Of a DNA stretch of 64,000 bases, positions 23,632 to 32,648 are shown one piece after another (position 1 is the first letter of the stretch; each line of letters starts with the position of its first letter). Source of the DNA: JAUVPB01 sp965223695 (lineage in GTDB: Bacteria > Actinomycetota > Thermoleophilia > Gaiellales > Gaiellaceae); assembly GCA_965223695.1 (NCBI GenBank), contig CBDCXJ010000031.1, positions 1-64,000 of the forward strand, in the 5' to 3' direction. Position numbers and translations under genes: made by a program. The notes under the pieces were generated by a model. That model was not told the DNA's origin. It worked only from the letters and a program-made list of their open reading frames with translations, and searched no databases.

Positions 23632-26239
23632 CACGTACCTCGGCCACGGTCAGCCCCGTTCCCGCAAGCACGGCCTGCGCGGCAGCGAGCCGCGCGAGCG
23701 GCACACGGAACGATGAGCAGGACACGTAGTCGAGGTCGAGCTCGTCACAGAACGTGACCGAACGGGGATCGCCGCCGTGCTCGCCGCAGATTCCCAGCTT
23801 GATCTGAGGCCTTCGCTCACGCGCACGCCGGACGCCCAGCTTCATGAGATCGCCGACGCCCGAGCGCTCGAGCGTCTCGAAGGGGTCATCGGCCAGAACA
23901 TGCCGGTCGAGGTACTGGGGCAGGAACTTCCCGGCGTCGTCCCGCGAGAAGCCGAGAGTTGTCTGAGTCAGGTCGTTCGTCCCGAAGCTGAAGAAGTCGG
24001 CGTGTTCGGCGATCTCGTCTGCCCGGACGCATGCTCGCGGCAGCTCGATCATCGTTCCGACGAGGAACTCGAGCGTCTCACCGGCCCGATCGAGCTCGTC
24101 CTGCGCCGTCTCGAGCGTCAGGCGACGAAGCAGCTCGAGCTCGCTCCCGAAGGCCACGAGCGGGTGCATGATCTCGACGAGCGGCGGCTCGCCCATACGG
24201 CTGGCAATCACCAGCGCAGCGCGAATGATCGCGCGTACCTGCATCTCGTAGATCTCGGGACGAAGCAGCCCTAGCCGGCAGCCGCGCCAGCCGAGCATCG
24301 GGTTCTCCTCGCGTAGCGCGCGCACGCGTGCCGCGATCTCTTCGGTCTCGGCCTCCTCGAGTCGTGGCAAGAACTCGTGCAGCGGCCAGTCGAGCAGACG
24401 AATCGTTACCGGGAGCCCAGCCATCGCCTCGAAGATCCCCTCGAAGTCAGCCTGCTGAATCGGAAGCAGTTCGTCGAGCAAGGCGCGCCGCTCGGCCTCG
24501 GCACTCGCCATCACCATTGCCCGCACAATCGGCAGACGCTCGTCGTCTCGGAACATGTGCTCGGTGCGGCAAAGGCCGATGCCGCGCGCGCCGAATTCGC
24601 GGGCCTTAGCGGCTTCGGCCGGCGTATCCGCGTTCGCCCGAACATCGAGGCGACGGATATCGTCAGCCCAGCCCAGCACAGCGTCGAACGTCTCTGTCAT
24701 CGCGGGCGCAATCAGCGCCACCTCTCCTGGAATCACCTCGCCGGTGGCGCCGTCGATGGTGATGATGTCGCCCTCCGAGAAGAGCTGCGAGCCGATCGTC
24801 AGCGTCCGCGCGTCGAGATCGATGACGAGCTCTTCACAACCGACGACGCACGGCGTACCCATTCCGCGGGCAACCACGGCGGCATGAGACGTCAAACCGC
24901 CGCGCGCAGTGAGGATGCCGCGCGCGGGCAGCATGCCGTGGAAATCGTCGGGGGTCGTCTCCCAGCGCACCAGGATCACGGCCTCGCCGGCCCGGCCGCG
25001 CGTCTCGGCGAGGTCGGCGTCGAGAATGATCGCGCCCGTGGCGGCGCCGGGTGAGGCGTTGAGGCCGCGCGCGACAACCTCGTAGGTGGCGCCAACGTCG
25101 ATCGTGGGATGGAGCAGTTGATCGAGCTGCGCCGGATCGATCCGGGCGACGGCCTCCTCCTTGGTGATCAGCTGCTCCGCGACCATGTCAACCGCCACGC
25201 GTAGCGCCGCCTGCGCGGTCCGCTTTCCTGTGCGTGTTTGGAGCAGGAAGAGGTCGCCGTCCTCGACCGTGAACTCGATGTCCTGCATTTCACGGTAGTG
25301 CGCCTCGAGCCGCTCGATCGTGTCGACGAGCTGCTCGTAGGCGTTGGGCAGCTGCCGATCCATCTCCGTGATCGACGCGGGCGTTCGGATGCCGGCAACG
25401 ACGTCCTCGCCCTGCGCGTTGACGAGGAACTCGCCCCAGATGCCGGGCTCGCCTGTCGAGGGATCGCGCGTGAAGCAGACGCCCGTGCCGGAGCTGTCGC
25501 CCTTGTTGCCGAAGACCATCTGAACGATGTTCGCCGCCGTGCCGATGTCGTCGGCTATGCCATTGGCACGGCGGTACGCCTGCGCACGCGGCGTGTCCCA
25601 GGAGTCGAACACGGCGCGTATCGCGCGCGTGAGCTGGTCGCGCGCGTCCTGCGGGAAGCTCTCGCCGGCGTGCTCCTGGTAGATCGCCTTGAAGCGTTGG
25701 GCAACCGCCGCCATCGCCTCGCCGCCCAGCGCCGCGTCCTCGGTCACGCCCGCCTCGGCCTTCGCCGCCTCGAGCGCATCCTCGAACAGATGCGCCGGCA
25801 CTCGTGCCACGACCTCGCCATACATCTGCACGAGTCGTCTGTACGAGTCGAAGGCGAACCAGGCGTTCCCCGTTGCCCGCGCGAGACCTTGCACGGCGTC
25901 ATCACCGAGACCGAGATTGAGGATCGTGTCCATCATCCCCGGCATCGAGACGGCGGCACCGGAGCGCACCGACACGAGCAGGGGGTTGCGCTGGTCGCCG
26001 AAGCGCTTCGTGGTTCGCTCCTCGAGCCGGCTTACTGCTTCCGAGATCTGGGTCTCGAAGTCGTCGGGGAAGCGCCGCTCGGCCTCCATGTACTCGACAC
26101 ACGCGGCGGTCGTTGCGGTGAACCCGGCGGGCACGGGGATGCCGAGAGCCGTCATCTCTGCCAGCCCTGCTCCCTTGCCTCCGAGGAGCTCACGCCCGAC
26201 CCCGTTGGCGTCGGTGTAGTCGTAGACGTATCGAGTCAC
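23627..26239 (-). CDS. ppdK: Pyruvate phosphate dikinase
   Basis: Interconverts pyruvate plus ATP and Pi with PEP plus AMP and PPi. The ATP-grasp part begins LLGGKGAGLAEMTALGIPVP; RSGAAVSMPGMMDTILNLG follows. The phosphohistidine domain has GGLTSHAAVVARGMGTPCVVG, and the C-terminal barrel has GIGLCRTEHMF and FSFGTNDLTQTTLGFSRDD, the PEP-binding end. Length 870 fits the bacterial enzyme. The GTG at 26237-26239 is chosen because of GGAG six bases upstream and the usual YVYDYTD start; the longer ORF adds a non-conserved extension. The regulator ppsR is 1.5 kb upstream, separated by two short genes, one of them on the other strand. Confidence 0.95.
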   Translation of the reverse strand: MTRYVYDYTDANGVGRELLGGKGAGLAEMTALGIPVPAGFTATTAACVEYMEAERRFPDDFETQISEAVSRLEERTTKRFGDQRNPLLVSVRSGAAVSMPGMMDTILNLGLGDDAVQGLARATGNAWFAFDSYRRLVQMYGEVVARVPAHLFEDALEAAKAEAGVTEDAALGGEAMAAVAQRFKAIYQEHAGESFPQDARDQLTRAIRAVFDSWDTPRAQAYRRANGIADDIGTAANIVQMVFGNKGDSSGTGVCFTRDPSTGEPGIWGEFLVNAQGEDVVAGIRTPASITEMDRQLPNAYEQLVDTIERLEAHYREMQDIEFTVEDGDLFLLQTRTGKRTAQAALRVAVDMVAEQLITKEEAVARIDPAQLDQLLHPTIDVGATYEVVARGLNASPGAATGAIILDADLAETRGRAGEAVILVRWETTPDDFHGMLPARGILTARGGLTSHAAVVARGMGTPCVVGCEELVIDLDARTLTIGSQLFSEGDIITIDGATGEVIPGEVALIAPAMTETFDAVLGWADDIRRLDVRANADTPAEAAKAREFGARGIGLCRTEHMFRDDERLPIVRAMVMASAEAERRALLDELLPIQQADFEGIFEAMAGLPVTIRLLDWPLHEFLPRLEEAETEEIAARVRALREENPMLGWRGCRLGLLRPEIYEMQVRAIIRAALVIASRMGEPPLVEIMHPLVAFGSELELLRRLTLETAQDELDRAGETLEFLVGTMIELPRACVRADEIAEHADFFSFGTNDLTQTTLGFSRDDAGKFLPQYLDRHVLADDPFETLERSGVGDLMKLGVRRARERRPQIKLGICGEHGGDPRSVTFCDELDLDYVSCSSFRVPLARLAAAQAVLAGTGLTVAEVRG

Positions 26240-26393
26240 TGAATCTCCGTGCACACCAACGCTCCTGAGGGCGCAAACCCTAGTGGATTGGTCGGAGATG
26301 AACGGGCGCAAATCGGGCGCTACACCCGCGTTTCCTCACGGGAACATCCAGGCGTGCCACCGAGTCTGAGAGCCAAACGGCAAGGAGGGACAC

Positions 26394-27554
26394 ATGCGCT
26401 GGGCCAGGCTCGTACTCATTCTCACGGCGCTCGCTGCCGCGGCGGCGCTACTCGTAGGTTGCACCGGCGACGACAGCTCGGCGAGCGCCGAACCGGCGCC
26501 CGCGGCAGCCCCGGCGCCGGCCGACGTCGCCGCGGAGCCGGCCGCGCCCGCCGAGGCCCTCTCCGCTGAGCCCGCGCCGGCCGCACCTCCACCACCGGCG
26601 GCCGATCCCGCCCCCGCAACCGCTCCGGCGGAGGAGCCGCCTCCGCGACCGGCTGACGAGCTCGCGCCGCTCGATACCCCCGGCACCAACGCCACCGGCG
26701 AGACGGCTGTGGAGTCGGCGCTGCTCGTCTCGAACAGCCTCGTCAGCGAGGGGCCGCGGGTCATCCGCACAGCCGAGATGGCGATCTGGGTCGAGCCCGG
26801 CACCTTCGATCTCACGATCGATCGAACTCGCTTGATCGCCTCGGGCGTGCTCGGCTTCGTCACCAATTCTTCCCGGCAGGTCTACGACGAGAAGACCGAG
26901 CTCGTCAACGGATCGATCACCGTGCGCGTTCCCGGCGAGCGTTACGCCCGGGTCATGCAGCTGCTTACCAACCTGGGCACCGTCGAGGGCCGTACCGAGC
27001 GCGGAGAGGACGTCTCGCGCAAGTTCGTCGATCTCGAAGCTCGTCGGCGCCACCTCGAGGCCGTCGAGCTCCGGATGCTCGGCTTCCTCGACGAGACGAA
27101 GACGATCAGGCAGGCGCTGACCGTTCAGGCTCGCGTGAACGACGTGCAGCTCCAGCTCGAGCAGATCAGGGGCCAGCTGCGCTTGCTCGACGACCAGACC
27201 TCGTTCTCGACGATCACGGTCGCGGTGACCGAGCGAGACCCGGTTGCCGTCGCCGAGGCACAGGCCAAGGCCGAGGAGAAAGCACGGCTCGCGCGCGAGG
27301 CCGAGGAGCGAAAAGAAGCACGAGCCAAGGCCGCCGCTCTCGCCGCCGGCGAGCCCGATGATCCATGGGGCCCACTCGATGCCTGGCGGGTCGCCGTCGA
27401 TGGCTTCCTCGCCGTGATCGGAGGCGCATTCGTCGTCCTGGCAACCGCGGGTCCGATCATGGCCGTCCTTCTCGCGGCGTTCGTCGCCTGGCGACTGATC
27501 CGCCGTCGACGCGCGGGCGAGAATGGTGCGCCCGCGAGCTCGGGCGCTGCCTAA
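26394..27554 (+). CDS. DUF4349-containing lipoprotein
   Basis: 386 residues. A signal peptide ends with LLVGC, giving a lipobox Cys at residue 23. An Ala/Pro-rich linker (25-90) precedes the DUF4349 region (about 120-270: RVIRTAEMAIWVEPGTFDLTI, GSITVRVPGERYARVMQLL, DLEARRRHLEAVELRML), then a charged coiled coil (~280-315) and a C-terminal membrane segment (FLAVIGGAFVVLATAGPIMAVLL). DUF4349 function is unknown. AAGGAGG just before the ATG supports the start. It lies divergent from ppdK. Confidence 0.87.
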   Translation: MRWARLVLILTALAAAAALLVGCTGDDSSASAEPAPAAAPAPADVAAEPAAPAEALSAEPAPAAPPPPAADPAPATAPAEEPPPRPADELAPLDTPGTNATGETAVESALLVSNSLVSEGPRVIRTAEMAIWVEPGTFDLTIDRTRLIASGVLGFVTNSSRQVYDEKTELVNGSITVRVPGERYARVMQLLTNLGTVEGRTERGEDVSRKFVDLEARRRHLEAVELRMLGFLDETKTIRQALTVQARVNDVQLQLEQIRGQLRLLDDQTSFSTITVAVTERDPVAVAEAQAKAEEKARLAREAEERKEARAKAAALAAGEPDDPWGPLDAWRVAVDGFLAVIGGAFVVLATAGPIMAVLLAAFVAWRLIRRRRAGENGAPASSGAA

Positions 27555-27579
27555 CGAGGCGGAGCCCGCCGTGGTCGAG

Positions 27580-27765
27580 CTACTGAGCGCTGACGAGCGC
27601 GCTTCGCCTGCGACGCGGGGCGCGCTCGGTCAGCCAGGCGACGAAGCGCACGGCCATCCAGGCCGGAGTGAACAGCCCGTAGAACACGATCAGGGCCAGG
27701 GCCAGCAGGAACATCCAGAACGGCCAGTGGTAGAAGCGAATCGGAGGTCGCTCGTGGACCTTCAC
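27580..27765 (-). CDS. Small single-segment membrane protein
   Basis: 61 residues with one hydrophobic segment, FWMFLLALALIVFYGLFTPAW, between basic ends. The GTG start at 27763-27765 overlaps the ppsR stop (GTGA), so it is probably translated with ppsR. No family is recognised. A longer frame overlapping it (27551-27808) is unlikely because it lacks the membrane segment. Confidence 0.65.
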   Translation of the reverse strand: MKVHERPPIRFYHWPFWMFLLALALIVFYGLFTPAWMAVRFVAWLTERAPRRRRSALVSAQ

Positions 27766-28676
27766 GCCGATGCGCCCCCGGAATTCTCAGCGCCCTCTGC
27801 TCCGCCACTCACGGTGTCCGCGCCGGCAGGCTCGGCGCTCGCGGCTTCGGCGATCTCGGCCCGGCGGGACTCGACGACGCGGATCACCCTGTGAGCCGTC
27901 TCCTCGATCGCGAGGGCGGTGACATCGATCACCGGGCACCCAAGCCGCTTGTGGAGCTCACTCGCGTACTCGAGCTCCTCGACGATCTCGGTGAGCCAGG
28001 CGTACTCCCCACCCTGCGTCCCACCACCCATCTGCGCGGCGCGCCGGCTCCGAATCTCGGCCAGTCGCTCGGGATCGATCGTCAGGCCGACGACGCGCGC
28101 TCGCTCGACGTCCCAGAGCTCTTCGGGCGGCTCGATGCGGTTGACGATCGGGACGTTGGCAGCCTTGTAGCCGAGGTAGCCGAGGTAGATCGACAGCGGC
28201 GTCTTCGAGGTGCGGGAGACGCCGACCAGCACAACATCGGCCTCCTCGAGCCGGCGGGCTCCGACGCCGTCATCGGCCTGGACGGCGAACTCGATCGCCT
28301 CGACGCGACCGAAGTAGACGGCGTCGAGCGGAGGCAGCGGATCAGGTTTCATGGTCGCCTGCAGGCCCGACACGCGCGCAACCGCCTCGAGCGGGTGTCG
28401 CAAGAGGTCGACGGTGTGGAGCTGGTAACGGGCGCCGGCATTGCGCATCGCTTCGCGGTATCCCGGATCGACGAGGGTGAAGACGACGACGGCCGGGCGC
28501 CCGCGGGCGCGCCGTGCCGCAAGCTCGACGTCTTCGGCGCTGACGATGCGCGGATGGTGCACGACCCGAAACTCGAGGTCGGGGAACTGCCGCTCGACCG
28601 CCATCACGACGCGCGTCGCCGTCTGCCCCGTCGCATCCGAGATGACGTGGAGCTCGACAGGCGCTTGTGATGTCAT
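27762..28676 (-). CDS. ppsR: PPDK/PEP synthase regulatory protein (DUF299, ADP-dependent kinase and phosphotransferase)
   Basis: Bifunctional regulator that phosphorylates PPDK on a Thr near its catalytic His using ADP, and removes that phosphate with Pi. The signature HVISDATGQTA is near the N-terminus and the P-loop-like GVSRTSKTP is at 152-160; NRIEPPEELWDV and GLTIDPERL follow. An Ala/Gly-rich tail of about 30 residues is unusual but probably unimportant. The nearby ppdK is the likely target. ATG 28676 overlaps the glyS stop (TGATG). The order recO-glyQ-glyS-regulator matches that of Bacillus. Confidence 0.92.
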   Translation of the reverse strand: MTSQAPVELHVISDATGQTATRVVMAVERQFPDLEFRVVHHPRIVSAEDVELAARRARGRPAVVVFTLVDPGYREAMRNAGARYQLHTVDLLRHPLEAVARVSGLQATMKPDPLPPLDAVYFGRVEAIEFAVQADDGVGARRLEEADVVLVGVSRTSKTPLSIYLGYLGYKAANVPIVNRIEPPEELWDVERARVVGLTIDPERLAEIRSRRAAQMGGGTQGGEYAWLTEIVEELEYASELHKRLGCPVIDVTALAIEETAHRVIRVVESRRAEIAEAASAEPAGADTVSGGAEGAENSGGASA

Positions 28677-30637
28677 CAGACTCCGATCTCGGCGAGATGA
28701 CCGAGCCTGCTCGAGACGCTGGCGCGAAGCCGGTGGAGCAGGTTGAGACGATTGTCGCGTATCTCGCTATCGTCGGCCATAACGAGCACGTCGTCGAAGA
28801 AGTGCTCGAGCGGCTCGGCGAGGGCCTCGGCGCTCGTGAACGCGGCCTCGGCGCTCGACGCGTCGCGCAACTCGCCCTCGATTCGCTCGAGCGCGTCGAG
28901 AACATCGCGCTCGGCGTCGTGCTCGAAGAGGTCGGGGCGAACACTCCTTGCCCCCGCGCTCTCGGCCTTGTCGACGATCCGCGCGGCGCGCGTGTAGATC
29001 GTGTGCAGCCGCTCGAGCCGCGTCTGATCGAGACCTGCGAGGCCCTCCGCTAGTGATGCGACCGCGCCGACCTCTGTGAGCTCCGACCCGCGGGCGGCGC
29101 GAACGAACTCGACCGGCACGGAGAGTTGCGTCTCGAGGCGCTCGAGCACGAAGCTCTCGATCGCGCTCACCGTGTCGCCGCGGCTCTCGCTGAGCTCGGC
29201 GCCCTGGCTATCGAGCAGGCCATAGGCGGTGTCTGCGAGCGTGCGTACGTCGAGCTCGAGGCCGCCCTCGAGCGCCAGCCGGCAGAGCCCGGTCGCCGCG
29301 CGCCTCAGGCCGAAGGGGTCGCGGGAGCCGGTGGGCCGCTCACCGAGACCGAATGCGACGGCGAGGCTGTCGAGCTTGTCGGCGGCGGCGACCACCCGCC
29401 CCGCCTCGGTTCTCGGCAACGGGCCCTCGAACGCATCGGGACGGAAGTGATCCTCGATCGCATCGGCCACGGCCTCTGAGTACCCGGCCAGGCGTGCGTA
29501 CTTCGCACCGATGTGGCCCTCGAGATCAGGGAACTCGCGGACGAGCTCGGCAGCCTGATCGGCCTTTGCCAGCCTGGCCGCGGTGAGCACATCCTCCTCG
29601 CCGCCGAGCTCCCGGGCGAGACTCTCGAGACGCGCGGCCTTCTCGGCGTAACTGCCCGCGCGCGCGACGAACGTGATCGACGAGAGCGCGCCGGCGAGCT
29701 CGTCGAGCCCGCGCGCGACGTCGCGGTCGTAGGTGAACGATGCGTCCTCGAGACGCCCTTCCAGCACCTGCTCGTTGCCGCGCCGCACCACATCGGGATC
29801 GCCGCCGTTCGCGACGAACGCGAAGCGACCGTCGTCGAGCGGGAAGTAGCGCTGGTGAGCCTGCATCGCGGTCGTGATCACGCGCGCCGGCAGCCTGAGG
29901 TAGCGCTCGTCGTAGCGACCCTCGAGCACGGTGACGTCCTCGACGAGGTGGATGACCTCTTCGAGCACGCCGCCGGGGTCCTGCCAGTCGCCGAGCCGAT
30001 CGAGGCCCTCGCGGATCTGGCGCCGCCGCTCCTCGGCGTCGGGCTCCACCCGCTCGGCCCGCAGAAGCGCCGGGTACTCGGCAGCGCTCGGCACGGTCAG
30101 CTCGGCGCCGCCAAAACGGTGCCCGAAGGTCGACCCGCCCGCAGCGAGGCCGGCTAGCTCGACCGGCACCGTGCGCTCGTCGAGCTTGACGCACAACCAT
30201 CGGATCGGCCGGGCGAACGGAAGTCGATGCTCGTCCCAGACCATCGGCTTGGGCATCGAGAGTGCGCGAACGAGCGCCGGAACGGCCTCGCCGAGCACGT
30301 CGTCGATCGGCCGGGGAGCTGGTTGGAACGTGAGAACGTCGTCGACGAGCTCGAGCTCCTCGAGCGGCACTCCCGCCTTGCGCGCGAAGCCGAGCGCTGC
30401 CTTCGTCGGCTCGCCGGCCTCGTCATACGCGATCTTCCTGGGCGGGCCGCTCATCGGTCCCGTCTCGACGGTCTCGGGCACCTCGACGAGAAGAGCGATG
30501 CGGCGCGGCCCGACGAACACCTGGTCGGGGTCGGCGCCGAGATGATCGCGAGACAGGCGCGGCAGCTCGCGGATCACCGAGCGACAGGTCGACGCAGGGA
30601 GCTCCTCGCAGCCGATCTCAAGCAGCAGCGTCGGCAC
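28676..30637 (-). CDS. glyS: Glycyl-tRNA synthetase beta subunit
   Basis: Tetrameric bacterial GlyRS beta chain, which binds tRNA and contributes to catalysis with GlyQ. LLLEIGCEELPAS at the N-terminus, GPRRIALL, TFGHRF, LPARVITTAMQAHQRYF, GSYAEKAARL and GLGERPTGSRDPFGLRRAATG are family-specific. The GTG at 30635-30637 gives 653 residues and overlaps the glyQ end by 20 bases; GGAG lies four bases before it. The longer frame upstream is glyQ read out of frame. Confidence 0.96.
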   Translation of the reverse strand: MPTLLLEIGCEELPASTCRSVIRELPRLSRDHLGADPDQVFVGPRRIALLVEVPETVETGPMSGPPRKIAYDEAGEPTKAALGFARKAGVPLEELELVDDVLTFQPAPRPIDDVLGEAVPALVRALSMPKPMVWDEHRLPFARPIRWLCVKLDERTVPVELAGLAAGGSTFGHRFGGAELTVPSAAEYPALLRAERVEPDAEERRRQIREGLDRLGDWQDPGGVLEEVIHLVEDVTVLEGRYDERYLRLPARVITTAMQAHQRYFPLDDGRFAFVANGGDPDVVRRGNEQVLEGRLEDASFTYDRDVARGLDELAGALSSITFVARAGSYAEKAARLESLARELGGEEDVLTAARLAKADQAAELVREFPDLEGHIGAKYARLAGYSEAVADAIEDHFRPDAFEGPLPRTEAGRVVAAADKLDSLAVAFGLGERPTGSRDPFGLRRAATGLCRLALEGGLELDVRTLADTAYGLLDSQGAELSESRGDTVSAIESFVLERLETQLSVPVEFVRAARGSELTEVGAVASLAEGLAGLDQTRLERLHTIYTRAARIVDKAESAGARSVRPDLFEHDAERDVLDALERIEGELRDASSAEAAFTSAEALAEPLEHFFDDVLVMADDSEIRDNRLNLLHRLRASVSSRLGHLAEIGV

Positions 30638-31496
30638 GTGTCTCCGCTCCTTCCTGCTCCACGTAGAGCTCGGCCACGCGGCGAGCAAGATCGCGCACCC
30701 GCAGTATGTAGCCGGCCCGCTCGGTCACCGAGATCGCGCCGCGCGCATCGAGCAGGTTGAAGGAATGCGAGCACTTGAGAACCTGGTCGTAGGCAGCGAG
30801 CGGCAGGCCCTCGTCGACCAGCATCCGGCACTCGCTCTCGTGCTCCTCGAAGCGCCGCGTCAGCACGTCGACCGGGGCGAGCTCGAAGTTGTAGCGCGAC
30901 CACTGCCGCTCGTTCTCGCGGTAGACGTCGCCCCAGGTGATGCCCGACGCCCACTCGATCTCGAAGGCGGTCCGCTTGCCCTGGATGAACATCGCAAGCC
31001 GCTCGAGTCCGTAGGTCAGCTCGGCGGGAATCGGGTCGAGGTCGAGGCCGCCGAACTGCTGGAAGTAGGTGAACTGGGTGACCTCCATCCCATCGAGCCA
31101 GACCTCCCAGCCGAGCCCCCAGGCACCCAGCGTTGGACCTTCCCAGTTGTCCTCGACGAGCCGAAGGTCATGGAGATCGAGATCGACCCCGACCGCCTCG
31201 AGTGAGGCGAAGTAGAGGTCGACGACATCGGCCGGGGCCGGCTTCAGCAGCACCTGGTACTGGAAGTAGTGCTGAAAGCGGAACGGGTTCTCGCCGTAGC
31301 GACCATCCGTCGGCCTGATAGACGGCTCGACGTAGGCCGCGTTCCACGCGTGCGGCCCGAGGCTTCGCAACGCCGTCGCGGGATTGAACGTGCCCGCTCC
31401 GACCTCGGTGTGGTACGGCTGCATGACGACGCAGCCATAGTCGCTCCAGTAGCCCTGGAGGCGTGCGATCAGCTCCTGAAACGAGGGCGCGGACAT
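30618..31496 (-). CDS. glyQ: Glycyl-tRNA synthetase alpha subunit
   Basis: Catalytic subunit of the alpha2beta2 GlyRS. Very highly conserved sequence is visible: WSDYGCVVMQPYHTEVGAGT, WNAAYVEPSIRPTDGRYGEN, NPFRFQHYFQYQVLLKPAP, WEVWLDGMEVTQFTYFQQ and ERLAMFIQGK. 292 residues is the usual size. It begins 64 bases from the recO stop codon with no T-box or other recognised leader. Confidence 0.98.
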   Translation of the reverse strand: MSAPSFQELIARLQGYWSDYGCVVMQPYHTEVGAGTFNPATALRSLGPHAWNAAYVEPSIRPTDGRYGENPFRFQHYFQYQVLLKPAPADVVDLYFASLEAVGVDLDLHDLRLVEDNWEGPTLGAWGLGWEVWLDGMEVTQFTYFQQFGGLDLDPIPAELTYGLERLAMFIQGKRTAFEIEWASGITWGDVYRENERQWSRYNFELAPVDVLTRRFEEHESECRMLVDEGLPLAAYDQVLKCSHSFNLLDARGAISVTERAGYILRVRDLARRVAELYVEQEGAETRADAAA

Positions 31497-31560
31497 TGGA
31501 AGTCACTCTAGATGTTCGGCCTCGTGACGCCTCTACGCGAGCTGGGACGGACGCGCGCGC

Positions 31561-32304
31561 TCAGCGCGTGAGCGTCTTCAGGCGGAAACCGCCATGGTAG
31601 GCGTGGATCTCGCGTAGCAGCCAGAGCATCTCGCCCGACGGGCCCGCCCCGGGAGCAAGCGCTGATGCATCCGCGAGCGGCGACTCGAGCAGCGCCCGGA
31701 TCCCGGCGAGCGCCTCGCCCGACACATCGGCCGCGGCCGCGTCGCGGCAGTTCTCGCACACGACGCCGCCAGCGGGTGCCGAGAACGCCGACATCGGGCC
31801 GACTTCTCCGCAGCTGGTGCAGCTGTCGAGATGCGGCGCGAGCCCTGCCAGCCAGAGCAGTTTGAACTGGAACGACAGCGCCAGCGGATCGGTCGCCGGC
31901 TCGCGACCGGCTGGCTCGTACTCGCACAACAGCTCGAGAAACCGCGCAAGGGCCTCGAAGGCGCGCGTGCTCGGATCGTTCTCGGCAAACAGCTGGAGCA
32001 CGGCTTCGAGGCCGATGGAGGCGACTGCCGCCCGGCGGTGGTCACGTCGTACGTTGTCATTCGAGCGGATGAGCTCGACTCCGGTGACTGTCGCCAGGCT
32101 TCCCTTGCCGCGATGCAGCCGAAGCTCGACGTGACTCGGTGGCTCGAGCCGCGCGCCAAAGCGTGAGCGGGCCCGGCGCGCTCCCTTGGCGATGGCGTTC
32201 AGCCGACCGTCCCCGGGCGTGAACAGATGCAAGATGCGGTCAGCCTCGCCGTAGCGAATCGATCGCAGAACGATGGCTTCGGTCTGCAGGCTGCGGGCGC
32301 CCAT
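31561..32304 (-). CDS. recO: DNA repair protein RecO
   Basis: Recombination mediator that loads RecA with RecR and anneals strands. An OB fold forms the N-terminus (TEAIVLRSIRYGEADRIL, PGDGRLNAIAKGAR). A helical middle follows, then a Cys4 zinc site (CTSCG and CENC, residues ~165-190) and a C-terminal helix region. 247 residues is normal. It is divergent from the glutaredoxin gene across 59 bases. Confidence 0.92.
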   Translation of the reverse strand: MGARSLQTEAIVLRSIRYGEADRILHLFTPGDGRLNAIAKGARRARSRFGARLEPPSHVELRLHRGKGSLATVTGVELIRSNDNVRRDHRRAAVASIGLEAVLQLFAENDPSTRAFEALARFLELLCEYEPAGREPATDPLALSFQFKLLWLAGLAPHLDSCTSCGEVGPMSAFSAPAGGVVCENCRDAAAADVSGEALAGIRALLESPLADASALAPGAGPSGEMLWLLREIHAYHGGFRLKTLTR

Positions 32305-32363
32305 TGAGTCGAGTGTAGGGATCGGGCGGAATACGCCGTGTCCGCCGAGCGTTAACGACCTGG

Positions 32364-32648
32364 ATGCCCGAGATCACCATTTATACGACCGCCTGGTGTG
32401 GCTATTGCCGCGCGGCCACGGCGCTGCTCGATCGCGAGCAGCTCGACTACGACGAGGTCTCGGTCGACGATGATCCGCACTTTCGCCAGCGCATGCTCGA
32501 TCTCTCGGGGCGTTCGACCGTTCCCCAGCTCGTCATCGACGGCGAGCCGATTGGCGGTTTCCAGGAGCTCTCTCGGCTCGTCGCCAGCGGCGAGCTGAGC
32601 GTCAACGGCGCCGATGGCAGCGCCGACCGCTCGAGTGGCGGCGTCTAG
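32364..32648 (+). CDS. Glutaredoxin or mycoredoxin-like thiol oxidoreductase
   Basis: 94-residue thioredoxin-fold protein. The active site is CGYC (Cys12 and Cys15), followed by STVPQLVIDGEPIGGFQEL, the cis-Pro and Gly-Gly pair that bind the thiol cofactor. GrxC proteins usually have CPYC, whereas actinobacterial mycoredoxin has CGYC, so the partner thiol could be glutathione or mycothiol. The C-terminal 15 residues are Ser/Gly-rich. Its stop overlaps the stop of the peptidase gene on the other strand. Confidence 0.85.
   Translation: MPEITIYTTAWCGYCRAATALLDREQLDYDEVSVDDDPHFRQRMLDLSGRSTVPQLVIDGEPIGGFQELSRLVASGELSVNGADGSADRSSGGV

Noticed and set aside
27551..27808. 85-codon minus-strand ORF next to ppsR
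   Set aside because: Overlaps the 61-residue membrane protein in another frame, and has no membrane segment or coupling to ppsR.
31497..31560. T-box leader upstream of glyQ
   Set aside because: Only 64 bases lie between glyQ and recO, with no room for a specifier stem and antiterminator.
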